64,000 nt of DNA from Streptomyces genisteinicus. GTDB taxonomy: Bacteria > Actinomycetota > Actinomycetes > Streptomycetales > Streptomycetaceae. The notes beneath the pieces are model-generated. The model searched no databases, was not told the origin of the DNA, and worked only from the letters and a program-made list of their open reading frames with translations. The translations under genes were made by a program, and so were the position numbers. Location: assembly GCF_014489615.1 (NCBI RefSeq), contig NZ_CP060825.1, positions 5,626,001 through 5,690,000 on the forward strand. Reading direction: 5' to 3'. Of the stretch, positions 33,219 through 41,730 are shown piece after piece (positions within the stretch are counted from its first letter, which is position 1; the number at the start of each line of letters is the position of its first letter).

Positions 33219-34625
33219 TCAGCCGGGCAGCGTCCAGCGCTGGTTGGCCCCGCCCGTGCAGTCCCAGATCTGGAGCCGGGTGCCGTCGGCGGAGGTGTTG
33301 CCGGTGACGTCGAGGCAGCGCCCCGAGGCGGGGTTGCGCAGCGCGCCGGTGGAGGTGTCGTGGCGCCACTGCTGCGCCGCGGTGTCGTTGCAGTCCCAGA
33401 GCTGGACGGCCGTGCCGTTGGCCGTGGCACCGCCGGCGACGTCGAGGCAGCGCCCCGCGTGGGGGTTGCGCACCGTGCCGTCGCCCGCCACGGACCAGGT
33501 CTGGGCCACACCCGGTGCGCAGCCGTAGAGCTGTACGACGGTGCCGTTGGCCGTACCCGAGGCGCGGGCGTCCACGCACTTGCCGGCCAGGCCCGTGACG
33601 GGGCCGGTGGAGCCGGCCGCGGAAGGTGCGAACTCGCCCTGGTTCAGCACCCGGGGGTGGAAGTAGGCGGCCTGGATCTCGGCGTTGGTGTTGTTGCCGC
33701 GCAGATGCTCGGACCACATCATGAACCACGCCCACCGGGGCTGCGATTCCAGCAGGGAGGCGGTCGGCATCTTGCCCGTCTCGGCCAGGGCCATGGGCTT
33801 GGTGCCGGCGATGCTCCGCAGTTGGTCGTAGTCGGCGGAACTGGGGTGGTTCTTGTACCAGACGTCGAGTGAGACGACATCCGCGTACTGGTCGCCCGGA
33901 TAATACTGCGACCAGCCGCCTGCCGGATTGTCCTGCACGTTCCAGACCCAGATCAGATTGTCCAGGCCCCGGGTGCCGGCGAGATGGTCACGGGTGATCT
34001 GGAACAGCCGCGCACTGCCTTGGGGGCCGGGGCGGTTTCCCCACCAGTTCCACGATTCGTTCATTTCGTGGAGCGGTCGGAAGAGGACGGGTATTCCCGC
34101 GTCCTTCAATTGCCGCAGATAGGGGACGGCCTCGTCGAGACGCTGCTTCCACGCGGTGTTCAGCGCCGTTCCCCCGGTGACGGTCTGAGTGAACTGCGCG
34201 TCCGTGATCCGGGACTTCACCCCGCCCTCGAAGGCGCAGCCGCTGCCGCCGGTCGGCGGACAGACGTGCCAGGTGAGGCTGACCAGGGAGCCGTTGGCCC
34301 ATTCCGTCTTCGCCTGGTCCACGACCCGCTGCCGGTTCGCCACGTCGGCGGGCGTGAACATCAGGTCGCCGCCCCACAGGCCCGGGTACTGGCCGGTGAC
34401 GTCCTTGACCTGCTGGGTGTACTGGCCCGGCGCGGAGGCCGGTTCCTTGTTGTGCTGGCCCGAGATGATGTGATTCCCGGAAAGGGAGCGCAAATGGCTG
34501 AGGACGTTCTCCTTGGGGGTGGGTGGGAATGCCTGCGCGTGGTCACTCGCCGGCCAGGCGAGTAACGCCGCCGCCAGTGCGGTGGCGGCTGACGCGGAGA
34601 ACAGGATGTGCCGGATTCGGCGCAT
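33219..34625 (-). CDS. Secreted GH26 beta-mannanase with ricin-type carbohydrate-binding domain
   Basis: 468 residues from ATG 34625, with a Sec signal peptide (to about residue 32). The GH26 catalytic domain covers about 35-330: SGNHIISGQHN, the acid/base Glu near 188 in FRPLHEMNESWNWWG, and the nucleophile Glu near 282 in PMALAETGKMPT. A ricin-type beta-trefoil (CBM13-like) follows from about 340 with three QLYGC/QLWDC/QIWDC repeats. GH26 enzymes cut beta-1,4-mannan, with beta-1,3-xylanases and lichenases as rarer members; mannanase is most likely. Transcribed alone. A strong inverted repeat lies upstream. Confidence 0.92.
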   Translation of the reverse strand: MRRIRHILFSASAATALAAALLAWPASDHAQAFPPTPKENVLSHLRSLSGNHIISGQHNKEPASAPGQYTQQVKDVTGQYPGLWGGDLMFTPADVANRQRVVDQAKTEWANGSLVSLTWHVCPPTGGSGCAFEGGVKSRITDAQFTQTVTGGTALNTAWKQRLDEAVPYLRQLKDAGIPVLFRPLHEMNESWNWWGNRPGPQGSARLFQITRDHLAGTRGLDNLIWVWNVQDNPAGGWSQYYPGDQYADVVSLDVWYKNHPSSADYDQLRSIAGTKPMALAETGKMPTASLLESQPRWAWFMMWSEHLRGNNTNAEIQAAYFHPRVLNQGEFAPSAAGSTGPVTGLAGKCVDARASGTANGTVVQLYGCAPGVAQTWSVAGDGTVRNPHAGRCLDVAGGATANGTAVQLWDCNDTAAQQWRHDTSTGALRNPASGRCLDVTGNTSADGTRLQIWDCTGGANQRWTLPG

Positions 34626-34741
34626 GGTGAATTCCGTCTTCCGTGATCCGCTGGGAGGGGGAAGGGGATGTCTTCTTCCGGTGTTCGTTCTTCCGGTGTC
34701 GAAGATGGGCCGCCCGTGCTGTTCCCGTCAACGGTCGCGTT

Positions 34742-34778
34742 GGTTTGGCAACGGCCCGGGCATATTATTTGCCAAACC
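34742..34778. promoter_or_regulatory. Inverted repeat upstream of the GH26 mannanase gene
   Basis: GGTTTGGCAA and TTGCCAAACC are perfect 10-bp arms separated by 17 bases that include an AT-rich TAATAT on the minus strand. It lies 117-153 bp upstream of the mannanase ATG, between that gene and the convergent-side end of the CitE gene, and looks like a repressor-binding site over the promoter. Confidence 0.5.
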
Positions 34779-34870
34779 TATTCCTAAACTCTGCCGGAAT
34801 TCCCGGTGTTTGGGCCGCATGTGCGGTTCGGGTGCGGGGTTTCCGGGCGGAGGGCCGGGTGCCGGGCGGC

Positions 34871-35683
34871 TCAGGAGCCGGCGCGCGCCAGCATGCCGCG
34901 CGCCCGCTCCAGGACCGGGCGGTCGATCATGTGCCCGTCCACCGTGGTGACCGAGTCCCCGGCGCCCACGACCGAGCGGGCCCAGCGGAGTTCGGTCTCG
35001 GTGGGGACGAAGGCGTCGGAGGCCGGGCCCACCTGGAAGGGGTGGATGCAGAGCTTCGCGGCGAAGCCCGTGCGGCGGGCGTGGTCGGTGTCGCGGGTCA
35101 GGGCGGCGAGGTCGCGCACGGCGGTGGTGACGCCGTCGACCGGCGGCGCGATGCCCGCGGCGGCGGACGCCGTGACCAGCCGGGACCGGGCGTACGCCAG
35201 GGCCGTGAGGTCGTCGTGCGCGACGCCGAGCTGAGCGGCCAGGTCCACGTTGCCGAGCGCGGCCCGGACCACACCGTGCACCGAGCACACGTCGAAGGCC
35301 CGCTCGACGCCGAGTGCAGTCTCCACCAGCACGATCAGCGGCACCCGGCCGGCCACCGCGGCGACGACGGCCGGATCCTCCGCCTTCGGCAGCATCACCG
35401 GGCAGCCCCGGCCGGCGGCCATCGCCAGATCCGCGTCGAACCAGGGCGTGCCCGGCGCGTTGACCCGGACGACGGTCCGGGCGCCGAGCCCCGGCCAGTC
35501 GGCGGCCGACCGCCTGGCGCGCTCCTTGTCGCCGGGGGCGACGGCGTCCTCCAGGTCGACGATGACCAGACCGGCCCCGGAGCCGGCGGCCTTGGCGAAG
35601 CGTTCCGGGCGGTCTCCGGGCACGAAGAGGAAGCTGCGGGCGGCCGCGAGGCGACGCTCGGCCTCGGGGAGGTCCCCGCTCAT
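34871..35683 (-). CDS. CitE/HpcH-family CoA-ester lyase (citramalyl-CoA lyase-like)
   Basis: 270 residues from ATG 35683, overlapping the hydratase stop (ATGA). CitE/HpcH motifs are clear: RSFLFVPGDRPERFAKA, VIVDLEDAV, VVRVNAPGTPWFDADL, MLPKAEDP and LIVLVETALGV (Mg2+-binding Glu), then KLCIHPFQV. The family cleaves citryl-, malyl-, beta-methylmalyl- or citramalyl-CoA. Together with the hydratase, CoA-transferase, acyl-CoA dehydrogenase and a MHS transporter it fits cleavage of citramalyl-CoA to acetyl-CoA and pyruvate in C5-dicarboxylate breakdown. The exact substrate is inferred from context. Confidence 0.87.
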   Translation of the reverse strand: MSGDLPEAERRLAAARSFLFVPGDRPERFAKAAGSGAGLVIVDLEDAVAPGDKERARRSAADWPGLGARTVVRVNAPGTPWFDADLAMAAGRGCPVMLPKAEDPAVVAAVAGRVPLIVLVETALGVERAFDVCSVHGVVRAALGNVDLAAQLGVAHDDLTALAYARSRLVTASAAAGIAPPVDGVTTAVRDLAALTRDTDHARRTGFAAKLCIHPFQVGPASDAFVPTETELRWARSVVGAGDSVTTVDGHMIDRPVLERARGMLARAGS

Positions 35684-36555
35684 GCGAAGGCCGCCTCTCC
35701 CGTGGCGTGCCGGGCTTCGCGCCGGCTGCCGGTGCTAAGCCGGACGGTGCCGCCGTCGGGGATGCCCTCGGCGAGCAGGTGTTCGCCCGAGAACGCGGGG
35801 CGGTGCAGCCGGAAGGAGAGGGAACGGACCTGCCGTCCGGGGGAGTTGCGCCGGACGGTGTCCAGCATGAGCAGCGCGAGCAGCGGGCCGTGCACGACCG
35901 GCCCCGGGTAGCCCTCGGTGTCGCGGCAGTACGGGGCGTCGTAGTGGATGCGGTGCGCGTTGGCCGTCAGCGCGCTGAGCCGGAACAGCAGCACGGGGTC
36001 GGGGCGCAGGCCCAGCTGCCACGGGGCGTCGGAGACGGGGGCGGGGCCCTCGTCCACCTCCGCCGGATGCTTTCCGCCCCCGGCGCGTCCGGACCGGTAG
36101 ACGATGTCCTGCTCCTCGACCATGCACAGGAGCCCGCCCTGGCGGAACTCCTGGCGTTCGGTGACGAAGAGCAGTTCCCCGCTGCGCCCCCTCTTGGCGG
36201 TCACGGCGGCGAGGCTGCTCACCCGCTCGGCCGGTTCGCCGAGCCGCAGCGGCTCGGCGATCTCGCACCGGCCTCCGGCGAACATCCGCTGCCGGTCGGG
36301 GATCGGCGGCAGGAAGCGCGCGTCGCGCAGATGCCCGTCGGGGCCGAGGGCGTGGCCGGGGGGCCAGTGGAGGAAGTGGAACCACTGCCAGAGCGGCGGG
36401 AGCGGGTCGCCGGGGCCGGCCGCGGGGGCGGGCAGGTCGAGGAGGGCGGAGAAGGCGGCGGCGGGCCCGGGGTCCAGCGGGTCGCGGGCGGTGACCGGCC
36501 CGGGGCGCCAGGTCTCGACGTGGGACGCGAGGGAGGGGGAGTGCGGGGACGGCAT
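35680..36555 (-). CDS. HTD2/MaoC-like acyl-CoA hydratase
   Basis: 291 residues from ATG 36555. It has the double hot-dog plan of the HTD2-like/mesaconyl-CoA hydratase group: an N-terminal hot-dog domain, then a C-terminal domain with FRLSALTANAHRIHYDAPYC, which carries the catalytic Asp/His region, and PGPVVHGPLLALLMLD. Related enzymes hydrate mesaconyl-C4-CoA or itaconyl-CoA to citramalyl-CoA. The gene lies 18 bp after the transporter gene and overlaps the lyase gene by four bases, so the three form one operon. Substrate inferred from neighbours. Confidence 0.83.
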   Translation of the reverse strand: MPSPHSPSLASHVETWRPGPVTARDPLDPGPAAAFSALLDLPAPAAGPGDPLPPLWQWFHFLHWPPGHALGPDGHLRDARFLPPIPDRQRMFAGGRCEIAEPLRLGEPAERVSSLAAVTAKRGRSGELLFVTERQEFRQGGLLCMVEEQDIVYRSGRAGGGKHPAEVDEGPAPVSDAPWQLGLRPDPVLLFRLSALTANAHRIHYDAPYCRDTEGYPGPVVHGPLLALLMLDTVRRNSPGRQVRSLSFRLHRPAFSGEHLLAEGIPDGGTVRLSTGSRREARHATGEAAFA

Positions 36556-36573
36556 CGGTGATGACCTCGTGGT

Positions 36574-37959
36574 TCAGCTGAGGGGGACGGCCCTGGCGGG
36601 CTCCGGCGAGGCGCCGGACGCGGGGCCGGTCTCCAGGTGGGAGGCGCGGGAGGGCTCGCGGACGAGGAGGGTCGCGAGGAACGTCAGTCCGGCGCAGCCG
36701 GTCACGTACCAGAAGAAGAGGTTCTCGTGCCCGGCGTCCTTCAGCCCCAGCGCGATGGGTTCGGTGAGCCCGCCGAACGTGGCCGTCACCAGGGCGTGGG
36801 GCAGGCCGACGCCCAGCGCGCGCACCTTGGTGGGGAACATCTCCGCCTTGATGATGGCGGCGAGCGCCGAGTAGCCGGTGACGAAGGTCAGGGCGAACGT
36901 CATGAGGAGGAAGGCGGCCCAGGGGCTGTCGGTCCGGCCGAGCAGCGACATCAGCGGCACGGTGATGATCATGCAGCCGCCGGAGAAGGCGAACATGACC
37001 GGGCGCCGGCCGATCCGGTCGGAGAGCGCACCGACGGCGGGCTGCATGCACATGTAGACGAAGAGCGCGGCGAAGCCGATGAGCGTCACCGTGTCCTTGG
37101 GTATCCCCGCGGTGTTCACCAGGTACTTCTGGAGGTACGTGGTGTACGTGTAGAAGGCCACCGTGCCGCCGATGGCGAGGCCGAAGACGGCCAGCAGCTG
37201 GCGCGGGTACTCGGCGAACAGCGCGATCAGGCCCTTGCGTTCGCGCGAGTCCGGCCCCTGCGCCGCCTTGCGGGCCTGCTCCTGCTCGAAGTGCTCGGAC
37301 TCCTCCATGGTCCGGCGCAGGTACATCACGACCAGTCCCGCGACGGCGCCGACCACGAACGGGATGCGCCAGCCCCAGCCGTGCAGCTGGTCGTCGGTGA
37401 GAACGTTCTGCAGCACGATGGCCACCAGCAGGGCGGCCAACTGGCCCATCACGATGGAGACGTACTGGAAGCTGGAGTAGAAGCCCCGCTTGCCGGCCGG
37501 CGCGACCTCGGAGAGGTACGAGGCGCTGGAGCCGAACTCGCCTCCCACGGAGAGCCCCTGGGCGAGGCGGGCGAGGACCAGCAGCACCGGGGCCCAGAAG
37601 CCGATGGTGTCGTGGCCCGGCGCGACCGCGATGGTCAGCGAGCCGGCGCTCATCAGGGTGACGGACAGGGTCAGCGCCCGCCGCCGGCCGAACCGGTCGG
37701 CGTACGCGCCGAGCAGCCAGCCGCCGAGGGGGCGCATGAAGAAGCCGACGGCGAAGACGACCGCTGTGGACAGCAGTTGGGCGGTCTGGTTGCCCTCCGG
37801 GAAGAAGACGGAGGCGAAGTAGATGCTGAAGGTGGCGTAGGCGAACCAGTCGTACCACTCGACGAGGTTGCCGAGACAGCCGCGTACGACGTTGGCCGTG
37901 ACGCGGCTGCGCTCCGGCGCGGGTGGTGGGGCGGCTGACGGTGTGCGGCTCTGCGACAT
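36574..37959 (-). CDS. MHS-family MFS transporter, probable dicarboxylate importer
   Basis: 461 residues from ATG 37959. About twelve membrane spans. It has the metabolite:H+ symporter features: GCLGNLVEWYDWFAYA near residue 30, RPLGGWLLGAYADRFGRRRAL near 75 (motif A), ARLAQGLSVGGEFGSSASYLSE, and a late GALSDRIGRRPVM. MHS members carry alpha-ketoglutarate, citrate, shikimate, betaine and other small acids. First gene of the minus-strand operon with the hydratase and lyase, which points to the acid that those enzymes break down. A LysR-type box candidate is 97 bp upstream. Confidence 0.9.
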   Translation of the reverse strand: MSQSRTPSAAPPPAPERSRVTANVVRGCLGNLVEWYDWFAYATFSIYFASVFFPEGNQTAQLLSTAVVFAVGFFMRPLGGWLLGAYADRFGRRRALTLSVTLMSAGSLTIAVAPGHDTIGFWAPVLLVLARLAQGLSVGGEFGSSASYLSEVAPAGKRGFYSSFQYVSIVMGQLAALLVAIVLQNVLTDDQLHGWGWRIPFVVGAVAGLVVMYLRRTMEESEHFEQEQARKAAQGPDSRERKGLIALFAEYPRQLLAVFGLAIGGTVAFYTYTTYLQKYLVNTAGIPKDTVTLIGFAALFVYMCMQPAVGALSDRIGRRPVMFAFSGGCMIITVPLMSLLGRTDSPWAAFLLMTFALTFVTGYSALAAIIKAEMFPTKVRALGVGLPHALVTATFGGLTEPIALGLKDAGHENLFFWYVTGCAGLTFLATLLVREPSRASHLETGPASGASPEPARAVPLS

Positions 37960-38289
37960 GGAAGCTCCCGTTGCTCTTGTCGCCCGGGGACGGCGGTGCG
38001 GCTCGGGTGTCCAGCGGGCATGGGCTCCTGCTGGGCGGCGGCTCAGGTGCCACACATCATGAGCACTGATGGGTGGAGTTGAACAATAGAAACCCGTGAT
38101 GGCCGCATGAAGGGGACGCATGGGACCCGCGCGGTCCCCGCGGCCGCCCGCCGGAAACGGAGCGCTTCCCTCCGAGGCGCGTGGGGCGCGCGTGAGGTGC
38201 GTGAGGCGCCTCGGGTGCGCGGGATGGGGCGGGTGCCTCTGGTGCCCCAGGTGCCTCGAGCCCCGGGTGCCCCGGGTGCCCCGGGTGCC
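37960..38289. other. Promoter region of the MHS transporter operon and a repeat-rich stretch
   Basis: No gene is seen in these 330 bases. The left part holds the promoter of the transporter operon with a candidate operator at 38056-38070. The right part (about 38232-38295) has degenerate tandem copies of a nonamer like GGTGCCCCG, running into the end of the alpha/beta-hydrolase gene. Confidence 0.6.
38056..38070. promoter_or_regulatory. Candidate LysR operator upstream of the transporter operon
   Basis: ATCATGAGCACTGAT has ATCA/TGAT ends and a T-N11-A core, the usual form of a LysR-type box. Its reverse complement matches ATCAGGGATCGTTAT at 40294-40308 in the regulator/CoA-transferase gap at 11 of 15 positions. 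Confidence 0.35.
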
Positions 38290-39114
38290 TCAGGTGAGGA
38301 AGTCCCGCACGACGGCGCCGGCCTCCTGGCGGCACTCCTCGAAGTAGGCGTGCCGCGCCCCGGGGAACAGACGGCTCCGGGCGTCGGGGATGCGGGCGGT
38401 CAGCAGCGGAACGTTGTCCGGCGGGGTCAGCCGGTCCTCGTCGCCGTGGAGCACCAGCGTGGGCGCGGTGATCGAGGGCAGCGCGTCCCAGGCGTCGTGC
38501 CCGTTGCTGGCCAGCAGATGTCCGTGCCGGGCGTGCCGGGGCATGTCCGGGTCGCCCAGGGTGCGGTACGGGCCGGGGTGGCGGGCGAGCCACGCGGGCG
38601 TGTACATCAGTTCGGTCAGGGCGGTCCGCACGGCCACCGGGTCGGACCCGGCCAGTGCGCGCCGCACCCCGCCGTCCCGCTCGACCGCGTGCGGTCCGCC
38701 GGGCGAGGTGCAGCCGAGGACGAGGCGGCGCACCCGCCCCGGATGGAGGGCGGCGACCCACTGGGCCACGCGGCCGCCCATGGAGGTGCCGTACACGTCC
38801 GCCTCGTCCACCCCGAGCGCGTCCAGGACGGCGATCACGTCCTCGGCGAACCGGCGGGTGGACCAGCCCCCGTGCGGCGCGCCGCTCGCTCCGGTGCCGC
38901 GCTGGTCGAGGGTCAGGGTGCTGTGTGCGGCGTGGAAGTCCTCGCGCACGCCGTCCCACCAGCGGTGGTTGTTCGCCTGGCCGGCGAGCAGCACCAGCGT
39001 GCGGCCCGTGCCGCGCCGCTGGTACGCCAGGTCGACGCCGTCGTCGGTGCGGGCGAAGCCGTCGTGCCCGCCGTCCTGCGAGGGGGTGCCGTGGTCGCGG
39101 TGGTGGTGGGTCAT
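38290..39114 (-). CDS. Alpha/beta-hydrolase
   Basis: 274 residues from ATG 39114. Canonical alpha/beta-hydrolase features: LVLLAGQANNHRWW (oxyanion region), DQRGTGAS, the nucleophile elbow GTSMGG near residue 109-114, HGDEDRLTP with a probable catalytic Asp, and GARHAYFEE with the catalytic His. Cytoplasmic, with a His-rich start (MTHHHRDHG). Substrate unknown; it lies between the LysR regulator and the transporter operon and might hydrolyse an ester or lactone feeding the pathway. Confidence 0.87.
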   Translation of the reverse strand: MTHHHRDHGTPSQDGGHDGFARTDDGVDLAYQRRGTGRTLVLLAGQANNHRWWDGVREDFHAAHSTLTLDQRGTGASGAPHGGWSTRRFAEDVIAVLDALGVDEADVYGTSMGGRVAQWVAALHPGRVRRLVLGCTSPGGPHAVERDGGVRRALAGSDPVAVRTALTELMYTPAWLARHPGPYRTLGDPDMPRHARHGHLLASNGHDAWDALPSITAPTLVLHGDEDRLTPPDNVPLLTARIPDARSRLFPGARHAYFEECRQEAGAVVRDFLT

Positions 39115-39246
39115 GTCGTCCGCCGTCTCCTCGTTGGTCGTTGGTCGTCACCCGTTGCCCGTCGCCCTGGGTTCGCGATCGGTGTGTCCGGTTCCTCGCC
39201 CGGCTGCCGGTCGGGGGCTGTCGTGCGCCGCCGCGCGGTCCGGCCG

Positions 39247-40239
39247 TCAGGTGCCGGCGCCCCCGGCGTCGGTCGCGGCGTCGGTCGCGCCACCCTCCGC
39301 CGTGCCCTCGGTGGCCGTCCACCGGGCGGACGGCCACCGGCCGTCCCGCACGGCCGCCTCCATCGTGCGGACGAGAGCCCGCGCGACGGCCGCCACGGCA
39401 GGCGGCACACGCCCGTAGCGCGGCGTGCCGAGCACGATCGACCGCCACACCTCGGGCTCGTGCAGCGGCGCCGCGCTGAGCTCGCCCCGGGCCACGTCCT
39501 CCGCGATGCCGACACCCGGCAGGACCGTCCAGCCGTGCCCGGCGAGCACCAGGCGCTTCTGCACCCGCATGGCGTTGGTCTGCACGGCGACATGCATCGT
39601 GGCCCCCGCACGGGCCGCCGCGCCGTCGATCAGGGTCCGCAGCGAGTGCCCCGCGGCGGGCATCACCAGCGGATGCGCGGCCACGTCGGCGAAGGCGACC
39701 GGCGTCCCGGCGGAGAGGCCCGCCGACGCGGGGGCCACCGCCCACAGGCGCTCGCGCACCAGCGGCCGGGCGTTCAGCGACGGTGTGCTGTCCAGGTTGT
39801 ACAGGAGCGAGAGATCGAGGTCGCCGTCGTCCAGCCACTGCTGGAGATGGCCCGAGTACCCCGTCATCAGACGCAGTTCCACGCCCGGGTGGGCGGCGCC
39901 GAGCGCCGCCACGAGCGGCTCGGCGAGGAGGTCGCTGGTGCTCTCCAGCAGACCGACGGTGACGATGCCCGTGACCTCGCCGGGGCTCGGCTGCACCTCG
40001 GCGCGGGCCCGCTCCAGTTCGTTCAGCGCCCGGCGGGCCCGGTCGATCATGATCTGGCCCGCCTCGGTGGGCCGCATGCCCTGCCGGGTGCGCTGGAACA
40101 GAGGGACGCCCAGCTCCTCCTCGAGCGTGCGGATCTGCCGGGTGACGGCGGGCTGCACCAGGTGCAGCAGCTCGGCGGCGCGCGTCACGCTGCCCACCTC
40201 CGCCACGGTGATCAGCGCCTTCAGCTGCTTGACGTCCAC
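39247..40239 (-). CDS. LysR-family transcriptional regulator
   Basis: 330 residues from GTG 40239, chosen because the LysR domain begins at once (VDVKQLKALITVAEVGSVTRAAELL) and AAGGGG lies eight bases upstream; the frame is open to 40335 but that would run through the divergent promoter. Residues 1-60 are the winged helix; about 90-290 the periplasmic-binding-like effector domain. It is divergent from the CoA-transferase gene, the classic arrangement for a LysR activator that senses a pathway metabolite. Genes on both sides are probable targets. Confidence 0.92.
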   Translation of the reverse strand: MDVKQLKALITVAEVGSVTRAAELLHLVQPAVTRQIRTLEEELGVPLFQRTRQGMRPTEAGQIMIDRARRALNELERARAEVQPSPGEVTGIVTVGLLESTSDLLAEPLVAALGAAHPGVELRLMTGYSGHLQQWLDDGDLDLSLLYNLDSTPSLNARPLVRERLWAVAPASAGLSAGTPVAFADVAAHPLVMPAAGHSLRTLIDGAAARAGATMHVAVQTNAMRVQKRLVLAGHGWTVLPGVGIAEDVARGELSAAPLHEPEVWRSIVLGTPRYGRVPPAVAAVARALVRTMEAAVRDGRWPSARWTATEGTAEGGATDAATDAGGAGT

Positions 40240-40293
40240 GAGGTGCCCCTTCCCGGCGGCGGTGCGCGAGGCATCCCCGGCGCGCATGGTCAC

Positions 40294-40308
40294 ATCAGGG
40301 ATCGTTAT
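40294..40308. promoter_or_regulatory. Candidate LysR operator in the divergent promoter region
   Basis: ATCAGGGATCGTTAT lies between the LysR and CoA-transferase genes and resembles the reverse complement of the site at 38056-38070. A further loose inverted repeat, ATTTCA (40307-40312) and TGAAT (40325-40329), overlaps it. Confidence 0.35.
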
Positions 40309-40390
40309 TTCACTTCGCGTCGCATGAATGTCCATGATGGTACTCCCCGTTCGGGCAGCCGCCGTTCCCGCTCCACCCGGAGGTCACCCC

Positions 40391-41647
40391 ATGGCCGGCA
40401 CCACCCCACCGCAGCACGACGGAGCCCAGCCGTCCCCCGGCGCGACGCCGCCGCGGCGCGACGGAACCCTGCCGCTCGCCGGCATCACCGTCGTGAGCAT
40501 CGAGCAGGCCGTCGCCGCTCCCTTCGCCACCCGCCAGCTCGCCGATCTCGGCGCGCGGGTGATCAAGGTGGAGCGTCCGGGCGGCGGGGACTTCGCCCGC
40601 CGCTACGACACCACCGTGCACGGAGAGTCCAGCTACTTCGTCTGGCTCAACCGCTCCAAGGAGTCCGTCACCCTCGATCTGAAGACCGGTGCCGGACGCG
40701 CCGTCCTTGACGAACTCCTCGCGGACGCCGACGTGTTCGTGCAGAACCTCGCCCCCGGCGCCGCCGAGCGGATGGGCCTCGGGCCGGCCGCGCTGGCCGG
40801 CCGCTTCCCCTCCCTCGTCCCCTGCACCGTCTCCGGCTACGGCACGAGCGGCCCGTGGGCCGACCGCAAGGCGTACGACCTGCTGGTGCAGTGCCAGACC
40901 GGACTCGTCTCGCTCACCGGCAGCGCCGCCCAGGCCGCACGGGTGGGGGTGTCGATCGCCGACATCGCCGCCGGCATGTACGCCTACAGCGGCATTCTCA
41001 CCGCGCTGTTCACCCGGGCCGTGCACGGCACCGTGCACCCCGTCGAGGTCTCGCTCTTCGAGGCGCTCGCCGAGTGGATGAGCCAGCCCGCCCACTACAC
41101 CGCCCACAGCGGCGCGCAGCCCCCGAGGGCCGGCACCCAGCACGCCACCATCGCCCCGTACGGCACCTACACCGCCGCCGACGGGACCGAGGTGCTGATC
41201 TCCGTGCAGAACGAGCGCGAATGGGCCTCCCTGTGCCGGGACTTCCTGGGTGCGCCCGGCCTGACCGGCGACCCGCGCTTCGCGACGGGTTCCGCCCGCG
41301 TCCGCCACCGCCGGGAGCTGAACGCGCTGATCGCCGAGCGGTTCGCCGCCTCGGACGGCGACGCCGCGATGAAGCTGCTCGACTCCATCGGCATCGCCAA
41401 CGCCCCCGTCAACGACGTCGCGCAGTTCCTGGACCACCCGGTGCTGGCCGGCCGGGACCGCTGGCGTCCGGTGGGGATTCCCGGCGGGCACACGGTGAGC
41501 GCCCTGCTGCCGCCCGCCGACCTGGCGGGCTTCGTCCCGCGCATGGACGCCGTACCGGCCCTCGGCGAGCACACCGACGCGGTGCTCGCCGCGCTGGGCT
41601 ACGACTCCGCGGCCGTGGACGCCCTCCGCGCCGGGGGTGTCGTCTGA
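40391..41647 (+). CDS. Class III (CaiB/BaiF) acyl-CoA transferase
   Basis: 418 residues from ATG 40391 with GGAGGTC at 40378-40384. CaiB/BaiF motifs: VVSIEQAVAAPFATRQLADLGARVIKVERPG, DVFVQNLAPGAAERMGL, CTVSGYGTSGPWADRKAYDLLVQ, and VSIADIAAGMYAYSGIL, which contains the Asp that forms the acyl-anhydride. These enzymes move CoA from succinyl-CoA or another donor to a carboxylic acid. With the hydratase and lyase on the other side of the regulator it would activate the imported acid, for example itaconate or mesaconate. Substrate inferred. Confidence 0.9.
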   Translation: MAGTTPPQHDGAQPSPGATPPRRDGTLPLAGITVVSIEQAVAAPFATRQLADLGARVIKVERPGGGDFARRYDTTVHGESSYFVWLNRSKESVTLDLKTGAGRAVLDELLADADVFVQNLAPGAAERMGLGPAALAGRFPSLVPCTVSGYGTSGPWADRKAYDLLVQCQTGLVSLTGSAAQAARVGVSIADIAAGMYAYSGILTALFTRAVHGTVHPVEVSLFEALAEWMSQPAHYTAHSGAQPPRAGTQHATIAPYGTYTAADGTEVLISVQNEREWASLCRDFLGAPGLTGDPRFATGSARVRHRRELNALIAERFAASDGDAAMKLLDSIGIANAPVNDVAQFLDHPVLAGRDRWRPVGIPGGHTVSALLPPADLAGFVPRMDAVPALGEHTDAVLAALGYDSAAVDALRAGGVV

Positions 41648-41730
41648 CCTTCCGCGCGTCCCTCCGATCCACCACCGCCATCACGGGCTGCCCCACCGCC
41701 CCCACCACCGCAGCAAGGAGAGCCGAGGCC

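Noticed and set aside
40240..40335. Longer LysR protein starting at 40335
   Set aside because: The added 32 residues would cross the divergent promoter and candidate operators; LysR proteins start at the HTH, and a good ribosome site precedes GTG 40239.
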